From NCBI GenBank assembly GCA_027924585.1, contig BSBM01000050.1, positions 1,984,001 through 2,048,000 on the forward strand: a DNA stretch of 64,000 nt. The letters run 5' to 3'. Position 1 is the stretch's first letter; the number at the start of each line of letters is the position of its first letter. Position numbers and translations under genes: made by a program. The notes below the pieces were generated by a model. That model worked only from the letters and a program-made list of their open reading frames with translations, ran no database searches and was not told the origin of the DNA. The stretch comes from Larix kaempferi (taxonomy: Eukaryota; Streptophyta; Pinopsida; Pinales; Pinaceae). Positions 31,818 through 44,470 of the stretch are shown piece by piece.

Positions 31818-34800
31818 ATAATAACATGACATGTGATAAAGTGTCGAAAGACACTAGGACATGTGCCCAAAAATACATAATAAAGCCCCCAAAATGCCAA
31901 ATGGGATGACGTGTGGACCCCACTGATGCCGAAACCAATGCTGGAAGGTGTGGAAAATATCATCATGACGTCCCAGACCAACCTCATGCCAATTCCTTGC
32001 CCCATTGAGCCAAATCGATTTCCTCCGCTAGCCATTCCTCTGCCGGAAAACCACCTCTGAAAGTACAAAAATGTCTGTAACTCTCTGCAATGTGCTTCGG
32101 GCACACAACAGACTGCACCAAAATGTTTGGGGATGGGGTGATATGGTAATAACGATTGGCTGGATCCCCTATCTCCTCAGGAGCGACCTAGGAGAACGTA
32201 CATGCTCAATGAAAATGCTGGACAAGCCATTTCTGCATGGCAAACTGGAGAAAAGTGGTAATCTGACCATATCATCATCTATAGCTACTCGAAACTGATA
32301 AGTAAGTGCAACAATGTACTTAGAATCCTCAAATCCACTAGGAATGAGTACTCATACGCCATGTAACCATCAAGTGATACCTCTGTAAGCTCATACATGC
32401 TCAAAATAATAAAAAAATGGCCTGTAAATAATAATAATAATAAAATTCCATCAAACCATCATTTGAAACTGTCGTCTGAAGCATGGAACCATCTAATGGA
32501 CAGTGGACACATATGGGCCATGAATAATCCATCTCGAACACTGTCTTCCCAAACTCATCCCGGACTCGACAGTTGATTTGGTCAAACTGGGTTGACTAGG
32601 TCAAGAATGATCAAAATCATGATCTAGAACATAAATAACTGCTGTTGCAAGTGCACATGGATGAAGTATGCTCTTTCAATTATATCAGTAGCTAGACTAA
32701 AGTATAAAATGATGTTTAACTGGCATGCTCAAGTAAAAATAATAATAATAATAAGCGCATATCAAAGTAACCAACTACTATAAACAGGAACCTCAAGTGT
32801 ATACTCATTTACAGATTGGGCCAATTTGCTAACCATGGGTGAGGGTGGAAAAACAAGGCTAGGCTAAGGGGAAGACTTGACAACCTCAACACTGCAATCT
32901 CTCGGATAAAGGAATCAAGGAAAAGCCACCTAGACATATGCAGGATAGAGAAAAACATAGGGGATGGCAGTGTCTCACAAATGGGTAGAGTGATGAGACT
33001 GCTTCCAATAGACTCTAGACAAGAAACCTTTTAGCAAATCATTGCCAACTTTTTCACACTTAAGATTTAGCATTTAATTCACTTTATAGATTTTCACTAG
33101 TGAGTCTCCAAAGGCAGGTACCCTGAAAGCCTTCTAGGATTCAAATATGACTCGGTATGACCTCCATTGCCCGTCACCGTCCATAGGTGCGATGGAGTGA
33201 CCACCCTGTTGCCCTGTGGGGAAAAACGCCCTTACATCAAACAAGGATGAGTACTCATCCTTTGGCCCCTGACTAGCTAATATAGATACATATAGTAGGG
33301 TTTAACAACACCGTTCTTGCTGACTTAGCATCCTTTTAGATATAACATTTAAGTTCCGATGCTTTAGTGTTTAGCAACACTATTGGTAGGAATACTTGGT
33401 TTCGAGGACTAGAGGAGAACAATCACTGTGACTAGAATCACACACTCTAGAGCGAAGACATAATGCAAACAAGGAATCTATCCAACACAGAGGTCTAAGT
33501 GGGGGAAGTCCTCAAGATCACTAGTTAAGGTGTAAGTCGAGATAAAATAAAAACTGGAAGATAACGGATGGATGGGAGAAGTGACTGATGATGCCATGGA
33601 TAGCAAAAGCCTTAGAAAGAAGGAATGACCAAGTCTGTACTTATAAAGTAAGGGAATGACCAACAAGTATACACAAGAATCTCCTACTCATAGTAACTGA
33701 CCACTTCTACTCTAAACCAAAAGTAAGCATAGTATATATAATATTGCCAGTAAACATCCATCATATACCTAGTCAAAACTACCAAGATAAAGAAAAGAGC
33801 ACACCAACTGTAATACCCCCATTTTGACCCTTAGGATATTTTGGTTGTAATGTAAATATTGTATGCATGTTATGTATGATTCCTATTGTGGAGCTCAAGG
33901 CTAAGGCCCCGCTAGTGAATGCTCGACCTTGAAGAGGCAATGTATTTGGTATTATGGTAACCATGTGCTAGTAAGCCATGGGAAATGTAAATGATGTAAA
34001 TGATACCATGTGAATAAAAATACCAAGGGCTGGCTATGGAATGCAACTAAATGAGGGGGAACTATGTATCCACTAGGGATAGGTGAGGTGGTGTGGGATG
34101 GAACCCTAGGCTGCCATATGTCACCTTGAGAACCCCTTTGACTGTCCTAGCTGCCATTGAGTGCTGTTGTAAGGAGGTGGGTGAAGAGCACTATTCATGA
34201 GGTCAATGGAGTATGGGACAACCCTGAAATCTGTAAGGCAGGGTATGGGGCTCTAATCGCTTGTCCCATAAGCCACTCCGCTGCTTAGGGAGGATGCATT
34301 CCTCATCTCCAGGGATTGTTGATCGAGGAGGTATCAGTCGAACCCATACGCGACCCAGCATACCAAGTAGAAAGGAATAAAACAAGGAATCACGATCCGG
34401 AGTAAGGCCGCGAATTACAGAGCCAAAGACGCACAGAGAATTGCGTGCGAAAGGAAAACCGTGGATAAGATCCACAGACCCGAACCTTGGTGCGTTTCGA
34501 AGAGAGTTAGACGCCCGAAATCCTTAGGAAACCCATGTGAAACCCAGATTTGTTAGCTCGAAATTGTAGACGCGGGGCAGAGCTTCGACTGCAACATGAA
34601 GGAAGATCTGAGTGCGGATCGCAGTGGGAAAAGGCCAAGAGGTTTTAGATTGCATGATAGAGCCAAAGAGGGATCATTTACCTTGATATGACTGTCAGGA
34701 CCAACCACACCTTCTTAGTTCAGTGCTAAGGGAAGGGGTGCCCTAGAGACTGTGCAGCAGTGAAGGGGACCTTACTTAGGCTGAGAGTGGAGGGGATGGG

Positions 34801-35901
34801 GGTGCCTGGACTGCCTGAGGTCATTGGGATATGCCTATAGCTCTGTGGATGATTTTATTGACCTAGAAAACCCTTACCACCTCCCACTTTCTTGACAAAT
34901 CGACTATGTGCTGGGTGACCCTGATTGACTATGAACCAAGGCTGTGAGTGAGCTTGCCTAGTCCCTCCTTAGTGGATACATAGCCCCAACTCGGGGGTGG
35001 TCTCTGATTGCTGAAATAATACAGGCTAGGCAAAGACCTATGGCTGGGTTGGAACATTGCAGTCCATAACTAGTTTGCTTGAAGATTCAATGAAAAAGAT
35101 AAGTGTTTTCTATGTTAAGTTATGCCCATTCCATGTGTTTTGACCTTGCAATGGTTTAATTAGTAATGACTGTTATTGATGTGTTGATTGCATGGAATTT
35201 GTGTGTGTGAATAAGGTCTCATTTCACTATGTTTAATTGAGTAGGCATATGCCCACATGTGTTCCAATCACCATGAATTGTTCACTGAGTAATAGGGTTG
35301 AATGCCTATGCATTATGTTTAATTCAGTTGTGCATGTTATTAAATTCATGAATGCATGATACATTGCGTGTGGATGATGCTTCCATTGTGTTCATTGAGT
35401 ATGCTCTTGCACATTTACATTCTTATCCTTATGTTGGTACTAATATGTATTTATGCTTGATGAGTAAGGCTAAGTCTTTGAATGGTTCTTTGATGAATAG
35501 GATTAAGTGCAAAGCCCAGGAGGTGCAGATTACTTCAACCATGACTCTGGGGAATGAATAGACCCCCCCTGTGGTGTTCATGACCGCTTTGGACTAGATG
35601 AAGGGAGAGGACATGGCAGAGTGGAGAAGAGCTTCTTGTGGAGTGGTAAGGAGGCATAGATGGGGCTTAAGGTCATCTTTTGGAGTGGAATAAGGGTAGG
35701 AACAAAGTCCTTAGGTGTGGATGAAGACCCTGCAGCTGCATAGTGCTCACCAAGAGCTTTCCAACGGTACCGGACTTGTCCAATTTGGTCTAGAGATGAA
35801 GATGTTATGGGCTGGAGAAGTTGTGCAGTTGGTGGTTCTGAGTACCGCATGCGGATTGTGGAAGTCAGAAGGGCACTCTCGACGGGGTTGCGAAATGGTG
35901 G

Positions 35902-38900
35902 TGTTATCACACAACTTGTAGTTGCCCCTAGAGGTATCCCATCCGGGACGGTAGAGGAGTTAGGCAACTAAAGAGGTGACCCAAGAGATGCCACGGTTCC
36001 CAATGCAATGTGGGAGTCACGTCAACCGAGGCACTCTTCGCTTTAGGTCAAGGTGTAATTAGACCAAGGGGGAGACCCTATACCCCAATCACAGTTGTTT
36101 GGGCCCGAACAAAGGTTTCTAAGGGTAGGTAAGTAATGAGTTACGGAAACCAATGCAAGGCTAAGTGGACCTAAGGTTTAAGGTATGGTTGAGGGAAGTA
36201 TAAGAGATTGTTAATGTTTCAACCTATGTATGGTTTAGGCCACATGATGGGGTATGATAACTAGGTAAAGTACCATGTGTTTACACAAGTGGGTCTAGTT
36301 TCTTGGGAAGTGTGAAATGGTTCTAGGTGGACCCACAAGGTGAAGTTAGGTGTGAGGATGGTACTATAGGTTAGATATAGACTAGATCTATGAGTTTGAG
36401 TTGGTTCTAGGAGTACCCATGTATTAGATTTAGGGTTTGACACGAATCCCAAGGAGTGCGACTTGCTTGGAGAAGGACTAGTGCCTTGTTGAATGGGCTA
36501 ATGGAGTCAAAAAGTATGTCAAAGTGTAGATCGGGACACCTAGAAGCCAAGTCAAGTGGGTTGGATGAGATCCAATGGTTGGATCTTACTAGATCTAGGT
36601 TTTTAAGTGATTACCCTAAGTGGACCACAATCCCTTGAAACAAGGAATGCAACCCCCAAGGCGGATCTTGACAAAAGGACAGTATAGACCTAGGTTTTAA
36701 GGCATGGGCATTCCAAATCCACGAAAAGCTCAAACACCCACCTCCTAGAAGTGGACCAACTCAAATTTTCAAAGGGGTGCGATTTGCCCAAGGAAGGTCA
36801 AAAAGTGGGTTTTGGTGGACCAAATCAAGTCCGATGGCCACCAAATTGTAGATCCGGGATGCTAGTGCCCCTATCTATGTATCTTCAAAAATTCAAATCA
36901 ATCCAAGGGCTAGATCTTAGTAGATCTAAGTTTTAAGGTGCCAAGAAGATCAAAAGGGGATTTTTAACCCCTTAAAACATGGAGAGATGTCCACAAGGTA
37001 GTTTTCACCAAAGTAAAGACATGGGTATAGGTTATCAAGTGTCTAGATTTCAAATCAAGTGGGATCTCACCTACCCATGTGCTAGATCTAACCCAACAAG
37101 CTTCTCTTAGGAAAATCGATTTAGGTTCAAGAAGGCTTTTTGCATTGAAAAGTGTGTCAATTTTTAGCCAATCACCACCAAACTATAGATCCAACTAGGG
37201 GTGGATCCTATAGAGGTGGGTTTTTAATATCTTTTTAATTGCAAGGCTAGATCTAAGTAGATCTAAGAAATACCAAAATTGGGGTTTTGATTTAATTAGG
37301 GTTTTATGACCAATGAAGATAGAATGGATGAAAGAGGCACATACCTTGTAGATCTTACTCAATTGTTTGTGGCCACCTTGCAAGTTGATAGCATTCTCCT
37401 ATGTGTATATTCAAGAGTGAGATCCAAGTGCTCCAACCAAATCGTCCTTCTCCAAGATAGCCAAATCGTCCTCCTCCTACAAGACAAGATCAAAGAAACA
37501 AGTCAAGCAAGATGATTATGAAAATGGTAGAAAGATGTAATAGAAAGCATCAACTATGTTACGAAGATACAATAATGATACTCCCTGTCACAAGATCAAC
37601 CCAAGAGAGAATATGTGGATCCCTCCAACAATAACCCTCATGAAGTCGCCCTCCTCTCTCCAATTCGACTTTCCTGTCAAAAGGTTAGCAAAAGCACCAA
37701 AATCCACAATGATACATAGAAGAGATACTGTATATTCAATATGCAAGAGAATCCACAATGCAAGAGAGATGTGCTCCACAAAAAAATCTTCTATTCCAAT
37801 ATTCCAGAGCTCCAAAGGTGCCTTTACAATGAGAGGCTCTCTCCTTTAAATAGGAAGGAGAGGCACCAAAACCCTAACCACTTTTTGAATGAGTGGCTAA
37901 GATTAAAAGATACAAATGTCTAATCAATGGTTGAGATGAGCTCAACAATGAAATACATGGATCACTAATAAAATATAATATAAGTGGACAAAATCGCCCT
38001 ATAAGAGGGGAATCCCACCAAGTCATGATGACAAAATATCATAAGAGGCTTATGGTGGGTCCAAGGGGTAATTTTATCCCTCCTTGGTCAATCCCCATAG
38101 CACAATAACCAATAAATAATCATGAAAGTACCAAATCGTGCCTCCATAGTGAAGTCGTGGTCCTCAAAAGACCTCAAAAATCCACAGAAAGTGCCATAAG
38201 TGATGGATGCGGGCCCCGATGAAGCTGAAACTGCTGGAGAAGGTGTGGAAGGTCCCGATCTATCATCACTAATCATCCCATGCCATAACTTTGCCTCAGT
38301 ATCCCAAATCGATTTCCTCAATAGCCATTTCTACCAATCCTGAAATGCCTCGGGAAGCGTGAAACTGCCCCAAACAGCCTCCTGGAGTGCTGGCGCTGTC
38401 AAGGTGAGGGCACCAATGTGTCCGGGAGGGGGGTAATATGGTAAAAACAAGTGGTTGGACCACCCCCTCCATCATCAGCGCCCTAGGTCAACCGGATAAA
38501 AATCACATCTGCTCCGACAGGGCCTCCGACAGACCAAAACTGCACTAGGACAGCCTACTGAGGCTAAATCATCACTGTAAGTGCCCGGAACTGAAAACAA
38601 ACTGTCCCATTGGACTCAGAAGGTCCAAATCCATCCAAGATGTGTACTCATACACCCTATGAATCTCTGCATGATCAAAATAAATATCCAATATATCGGA
38701 TCAAGGCCAATAATAATGCGCTGTACATATACAAACACTGCTGTAACCCCAGAATCATCATCATAACCCTGTAGCTGCTGCATAGAGTCATCATGTATGT
38801 ATACATAGACCATATATCATCTATCCATATCATCATAAGGTCCAACATCTCATGTCCCATGGTCCTCCATGGTCAAACTAGATCTAACCAAGACCAAATA

Positions 38901-40503
38901 TAACTCAGATCATCATCAATAGCTGCTGCAAAGTGTCAAGGTTAATATATGCTCTACAACTTATTCAAATAACAATTATAACACAGAGTAATCATGACTG
39001 GCGATCTAAATCCAAATATATAGTGTCGTTAATTATTATTATTACTCAGACTAGACTTTCAGGATCATACTCATTTCATAGTTGTGATCAATTTGCTAGT
39101 GAAGGATGAAGGCTTAAATTAACTGGCTAGGCTAAGGGATGACTTTACTGTCTTGACTTTGTGACACTTTGGCAAGGGAAAGGGAATACACCATAGTATA
39201 TACTGAATGAGCAATAACACAGGGAATGGCGGTGTCTCACAAATGGATGAGTTGTTTAAAGAGGGTTTATTCACCTTCACAGATGCGCACAATCCATAAT
39301 ACAAATAAGGCCAGCAATTGTTTAGATATAGCATTTAAGTTCTATTGCTTTTGGGCCTGAAGTTTCCATAGCCTTGATCTATGTGTGTTTATAAACACAT
39401 TGCATAGATTTACATTTTTTCTTTAGGCTTTCTGCTGCAGGTGTGTTTTTAAGGCACTTGTTTACCTGAGCACTTCTAGGTGTGTCAAAGATAGCTTGTT
39501 TACCTAGGTATTTATTTTCCAAAAGATATAACATTTTATTTTCATTGCCATGTTCATTTGGCATGCCTCTCATTCATGTGTGTTTAGAAACACATTGCAT
39601 GAATGGGCTTTTCATACAAGATATAGCATTTCATTTTTCCAGATTTTGTATTCATGGCAGCACTAAAAGTTTCAGGTTTAGCCAACACAACTTTAGTGAC
39701 TAGGGGGAATTCACAAGGAAACTCCAACTCACCATAGGTAAGTTTTGTCACCAACTCAGAGCCGAGACATAATAAACAGGGAAGCTCATCCAATACAGAG
39801 GCTATAGTGGGGAAAAGTCCTCCATGCCACTAGTCAAGTAGTAAGTCAGGGTGATAATCTAAAAGGTAGGCCATGGATGGATGAAGACAATGAAATGATG
39901 GAGCCAACACTAGCAAGCCAAAGTATGGTGTAATGATCACCTCTTTTCTCCCTAAGGAGGGTATGTACCAATGAGTATGAATAGTGAACTTCTAAGTCTG
40001 AGTAGGGACAATATAATATATATAATAGATCAACCAGGTCCATATATCTATATGATCGCCAGATCATGACACTAAGTGCTAAGACATGCTATAAGAATAA
40101 GTATAAAAGTAATCTAACCATAACACTACGATATACCTGCTGAGTCATATACTTGAAAGCTCATCAACCTGTACCATCATCTGTCGTCTGAAACTGCTGC
40201 TGTAACTCTGGGCACTACTGTCTGCTCTGTACCAATGGTATAATGGCTACATCGGTCATCTCTCTGAGTGTCCTGAAACTCAGTCATGGCATGGGGAATA
40301 TAACTGCTGTCCACAATTTGATAGTGATCCAATATAGATGCTCATCTCAGCATCTCAAATGTAAAGGAACTGGCTGAATAGTGTACTGCTCTGATCATGA
40401 GTGATCCAAAATATATAGCCATGCTCTGGAATAAAGGAAGCTCTGGAATGTGCAGATATCTGCTGTACAAGAATAGTAGCCCTGCTACTATGGTGTGATA
40501 ACA
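35902..40503 (-). mobile_element. Family-C solo LTR (4.6 kb, complete)
   Basis: The ends TGTTATCACAC and GTGTGATAACA form a perfect 11-bp inverted repeat, flanked by perfect GGTGG duplications at 35897-35901 and 40504-40508. On the minus (sense) strand an 8-bp hairpin ATAGTAGC/GCTACTAT follows the start, and a TATA-like CTATTTAAAGG lies at about 37843-37853, followed by AATA-type poly(A) signals. No gag-pol is inside. It is the innermost level of the LINE > C > D > C nest. Confidence 0.9.
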
Positions 40504-41010
40504 GGTGGTTTCGATTTTCGAGTTCCGCATACGGATTGTGGATTGCGGAATTCGGAAGGGCACTCTCGACAGGGTTGCGAAATGGTGGTTCTAATTTTCA
40601 AGTTCCACATGCAGATTGCGGATTGCAGAAGTCGGAAGGGCACTCTCGACGGGCTTGCGAAATGTTGGTTTCGATTTCTGAGTTCTGCATGCAGATTGTG
40701 GATTGCGGAAGTCAGAAAGGTAATTCGCTGAAGCTGAGAAATTGAGGTTTCCGACTTCCGAGTTCTGCATGTGGATTGAGGATTGCGGAAGTCGGGTGAG
40801 AAATTCGGCAAGGTGGTGAATTCGACGTTCCGATTTCCGAGTTCCGCATGCGGATTGCGGAAGTCGGAGACAGGTTTTTTGGTGTTGTGTATTTGGCGTT
40901 CCGAGTTCCGCATGCGGATTGCGGATTGCGAAAGTTGGAGACGTGGGTTTTGGCGCTGTGTATTTGGCGTTTGATTTCCGATTTCCGCACTGCGGATTGC
41001 GGATTGCGGA
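40504..41010. repeat. Tandem array of GTTCCGCATGCGGATTGCGG units
   Basis: At least seven units of about 65-80 bp each contain a palindromic core TTCCGCATGCGGA followed by GATTGCGGAAGTCGGA. One more unit lies at 35840-35901 on the other side of the nested C LTR, so the C element landed inside the array. Long overlapping open frames on both strands here are a by-product of the repeat, not genes. Confidence 0.9.
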
Positions 41011-41500
41011 CTGAAGATCAATGCGGGTGCAGAGTTGTGGAACCTTTGGACTGCTTGGAAAAAGAAGAAAAAAAATTAGCAGGTAGATCCAAGGGTTGTC
41101 TCCCATCGCCTCTGAAGGACACCGAGGTGACCAGGGACGTGACACCAACAATCCAAATGCAAAAACTATATACCGGCTGGATCAAATAACTGAATATTCG
41201 ATCCTAACATCTGAATCATACTGAAACACTGTAGCTAAATACATCATGGGCACAGTCAACAATCTTCTCTGGATGATTGGAAATGGCTAACTTAGTCACC
41301 GACTTGGGGTCATGGGGCTTAATCCTGGCATGAGACTGTCAAATATATACGCTCTGGATCCATTGAATGTATAAGAGTGATCATAGAAAATGCTGCTCAT
41401 CATCAACTGATCTCAACCAAATGTGCAAAGGACTGGCTCAAAAATATATTGGAACTGATCTGTAATCATGGTTGGCTACTATGGATGTGACAATAGTACC

Positions 41501-42300
41501 CAATCTTGAATATAGAGACAAGATGCATTGTTGAAATGAGGCCCTTCTAGACGGATTCAATGTTGGTCTTGCTGGAATTTGAAAAGAAAAGGAAAATCCC
41601 TTGGAGCTGAAATATATCTTAGGTGTATAACCCAAATACTTTGGCCATTTTTCTTGTACCCAACATTTCATGGCTTTCTCAGATAACTTAATACCACCAC
41701 TAAATTTCTTAATGAAAGCTTTGTGGGAGTATTCAAAGATGGTCCCTTGGACTTCCTCATCTTGAATATCTATATGCATGTCACATGGTTGTTTTTCTAC
41801 ATTGAACATGACTTTTCTTTCGTTTCTTAGGATAGGGTTATCAAATTCTGGTTGAATATATAGATTGCTAGGTCTAGGAAGATCTACCTATTCAATGAGA
41901 TTTCATAATAAGTTTGTAGGGAGGTGAATGAGTAGGGTTTTGGTGAGTGGGTATTAGGGAGTAGGCATAGAGTTAGGCACAAAGAGTGGTGGAATAGAGG
42001 GGTTTATAGGCTTGGAGGATCTTACATCTAGGAGGGAGATGTCTAAGGTCAGTTAATAGCATGATTCCACTTCTACCTTCTGCATTGTTATGGGGTTGGG
42101 TTAAAGAGAGGTATTGAAGAGGGTATTATGGTCAGAACAACGAGAGCTTGACAAGATATGATGGGTAGTATGATATAGAGGATCTTGAATGATTGGACAA
42201 AGGTGGAGAGAGGGATGGTATAGGGGCTAGGATGGTCGTCATTGTTGGAGGAGGTTAGGGATGTAGGTTTTCCATGGACTAGGGTTTCCTAACTCAGTTA
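41501..42300 (-). mobile_element. L1-type LINE, 5' part (ORF1)
   Basis: The minus strand at 41501-41809 encodes an ORF1 segment with FIKKFSGG, then CWVQEKWPKYLGYTPKIYFS and KGFSFSF. This has the pattern of the DUF4283 domain of plant LINE ORF1 proteins (F.GK......I+.W+...WK.......KGFF.F.F). Upstream (41810-42300) lies decayed ORF1 or 5'-UTR sequence. The reading continues across the family-C insertion at 23458. The right boundary is estimated. Confidence 0.65.
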
Positions 42301-42879
42301 ATTCATGCAATTGATTGGAGAGATAGAAAAGTTGCAATGCCACAGGTCATAAGAGAATTTTGTTAACTAGATACATATTTACTGAAAATTGTATTTGAAT
42401 GATGATATAATTTTGTTAAATAAAGACATATTTATTGAAAACTATAATTGAATGAGGAGACCGAGTCAAAAGTAAGATGCAACATGGACAACATTGTTGC
42501 ATTGGACCTTTTCATTCAATGCATAGTTTTAAATTTCATTATTTTAATTCTAGGTATAAAATCACGTCATTTTAAGTCACAAAATCTAAGAAAATAAGTC
42601 AACATCTATTATAAGTGAAGAGCTTCATTTATATAGGTAAATGCTCCTTCTTGGTTGTAAATATTATTTTTTAAACTATGCAAATATCCTAATGGAATGT
42701 TAATATTGTAATACTTAAATATCTTATTATTAGTATCATGTATATATGATGAATAGATAAAATGGAAAAACAACAATTTGCAAGTAAAAGTAGGATATGT
42801 GTTTTGTTGTCTTTGAGCAACATTCAATTACTGGTTTATTTTTGACATTTATTTCTTTTAAAATCTCCTTATTTGATAG
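42301..42879. other. End of the giant Ca2+-ATPase intron
   Basis: This is AT-rich, non-repetitive intron sequence. It ends in the acceptor TTTGATAG (42872-42879). A second AG (TTTCAG, 42881-42886) is out of frame with the conserved protein reading. Confidence 0.7.
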
Positions 42880-43011
42880 GTTTCAGGTGTTGCAAAATCA
42901 TTGCGAACAAACATAGAAGAAGGTTTAAGTGGAGATAGCAAAGATATACTCTTACGGAAGAAATACTTCGGGGAGAATAACTATCCAAGAAAGAAACAAA
43001 AGAGCTTTTTT
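42880..43011 (+). CDS. P2B Ca2+-ATPase exon d
   Basis: This 44-codon exon, phase 0 to 0, has its donor GTAAGT at 43012. It encodes VSGVAKSLRTNIEEGLSGDS, then DILLRKKYFGENNYPRKKQK and SFF. In plant ACA pumps this is the well-conserved GV.G+A..L+TN.E.GISG....L..RK..FG.N.YP+K..+SF block at the start of the catalytic body, just before the first transmembrane helix. The match is close and no stop is present. The splice phase joins exactly to exon c (…QQLGE | VSGVAKS…). Confidence 0.93.
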
Positions 43012-43266
43012 GTAAGTACTCGTGAGAAAATTTAAGATATGATTGATAACTTTTGTTATTGCTTGACAATTTTATCTTTTGGAACAAGCCTCCAAATGAA
43101 GGTTCTTAGATTTGTTCAAATATTTAAAGGAATTACATATTGTTTTGAGCTCACAAAACGATAAATGATACAATTGTAAGAAGTGGTGTATTCCTTTTCT
43201 AGTTTTTGGCAAGTGAAGTAACCTCCCTTCCTAGAAATTATGTTGACAATCTTTCATGTTTTGTAG

Positions 43267-43359
43267 GTATTTGTATGGGAAACTTTTCAAGATAGAACAC
43301 TCATTATCTTAATGCTTTGTGCTGCAATTTCTTTGATAACTGGGATGACTTCGAAAGGA
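43267..43359 (+). CDS. P2B Ca2+-ATPase exon e (TM1 start)
   Basis: This 31-codon exon lies between acceptor TTTTGTAG and donor GTAAGT (43360). It encodes VFVWETFQDRTLIILMLCAA followed by ISLITGMTSKG. It matches the FVWEA.QDLTLIIL...A..SL..G...EG segment of ACA pumps, which includes the first transmembrane helix. The usual acidic TEG is SKG here. The next expected exon (I+EGWYDG.SI...) was not found in the remaining 20.6 kb, so the following intron runs at least to the window's end or the gene is broken by the repeats. Confidence 0.93.
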
Positions 43360-43422
43360 GTAAGTTTTTTTAATTACAATATTTATTTAATTTCCTCTAC
43401 TTTCATGGATATTCATTTTCTG

Positions 43423-43493
<71 letters not shown>
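43423..43493. repeat. (TA)n(GA)n compound microsatellite
   Basis: A pure TA run (about 43423-43444) passes directly into about 24 GA repeats, 64 bp after exon e. It is useful as a polymorphic marker. Confidence 0.98.
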
Positions 43494-43494
<1 letters not shown>

Positions 43495-44447
43495 AAAAAT
43501 TTGAATATGAGAAATGTATAAAATAAGTGTACATTTAACACTCGTTCTCATACAGTAGTGAACCATAATATATCTAATTTCTACAAGAAATAATTAAGAG
43601 AAGTGGGTTTATGCAATACATTGCATCCTACAAGAACATGCAACACCTTGAATGGCTACTAGATGACAAATCAAGAGAAGCAGGTGCCTATGTTACACTA
43701 TGCTATACATTAATACTGTGCGACACATAAAATTGCTACTAAAAAATGATATTAACAGTGTGAGATATAAAATTGCTCCTATAAAATGATCCAGAGAAGC
43801 GTGTCTATATTAAGTTACACTCATACAATGGTGCTATGATTCCAGGATTGCATCCATAATTTTATGGCACTCAAATGATGATGATGGCAATTTACTGGCA
43901 CTTGCTATGGCATGAAGAACACTATCTCCATTGACACCATTCAACTTCAAGATAGAGGAATTTATAGCTGCACTTAATATGCTAGGTTCCTTTATGTCTT
44001 GGGCTACTTATTCTTCTCTTGCCAAATCATCAGTTATCTATGATGGAAATAACATCACTTCCAAATGTGTCAAGACTCAAGGGAACTCCATCCGACCCTT
44101 CATCTACTTCTTGACTTCCATAAAAATTGCTGGTTTGGCTTTCTATTTCCATGGTTGATGGGATGAGTGAATATTATGTACTCGAGTTTGGCTATCACAT
44201 AAGCTACAAACATGTCTATACTTCAGAGTGCATTTAGACTGGATTTTTTATGAAGCATTAAATGTGGCATATTATCTACAAGCCTTACACTTGACTAGGG
44301 ATGAAAATCATTTGAGATATTGTTCCCCAATCTCTATTTCTCCACTATCTCCTCTTCTCTTTTGAAGAATCTACTGTCAATTCTTTCAACTACTTCGTAG
44401 TCGGTCTCTCCATTACTTCCTAAAGGGGAAAGAGCCATAACAATAAC

Positions 44448-44470
44448 AATATATATATATATATATATAT
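44448..44470. repeat. (AT)n microsatellite
   Basis: A run of about eleven AT dinucleotides in intron sequence. Confidence 0.95.

Larger units (their letters stand above)
33809..41144. mobile_element. Family-D solo LTR carrying a family-C LTR
   Basis: The ends are TGTAATACCCCC (33809) and GGACGTGACA (41144), with perfect CCAAC duplications at 33804-33808 and 41145-41149. Without the nested C LTR it is about 2.7 kb. Both ends resemble common plant gypsy LTR starts (TGTAATACCCC, or TGTCACGTCCC on the minus strand), so the orientation is not decided. Its right part contains a palindromic tandem array (35825-35901 and 40504-41010). No coding remnant was recognised. Confidence 0.8.
23459..41495 (-). 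mobile_element. Family-C solo LTR inserted in LINE, host to two later insertions
   Basis: The ends TGTTATCACTC (23459) and ATGTGACAATA (41495, decayed from ...GATAACA) are flanked by perfect GTACC duplications at 23454-23458 and 41496-41500. Removing the Copia element (25021-31817) and the D LTR (33809-41144) leaves about 3.9 kb of LTR. The sense strand is minus, from a TATA-like motif near 24748 (CTATTTATATCC on the minus strand) comparable to the one in other C copies. Removing the whole block rejoins the minus-strand LINE reading. No internal gag-pol of its own was seen, so it is a solo LTR. Confidence 0.85.

Noticed and set aside
40488-41189. Overlapping long open frames on both strands (up to ~186 codons)
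   Set aside because: They arise from the palindromic tandem array of the D LTR: same unit in several frames, no domain, no start or splice context.
23459-41495. Family C as a DNA transposon because of its 11-bp terminal inverted repeats
   Set aside because: 5-bp duplications, TG...CA ends, TATA and poly(A) signals and 4-kb non-coding length fit solo LTRs better; no transposase was seen.
43931-44158. Open frame after exon e as the next ATPase exon
   Set aside because: It lacks the expected EGWYDG and following transmembrane pattern and has no suitable acceptor; a weak ankyrin-like reading on the other strand is also unconvincing.
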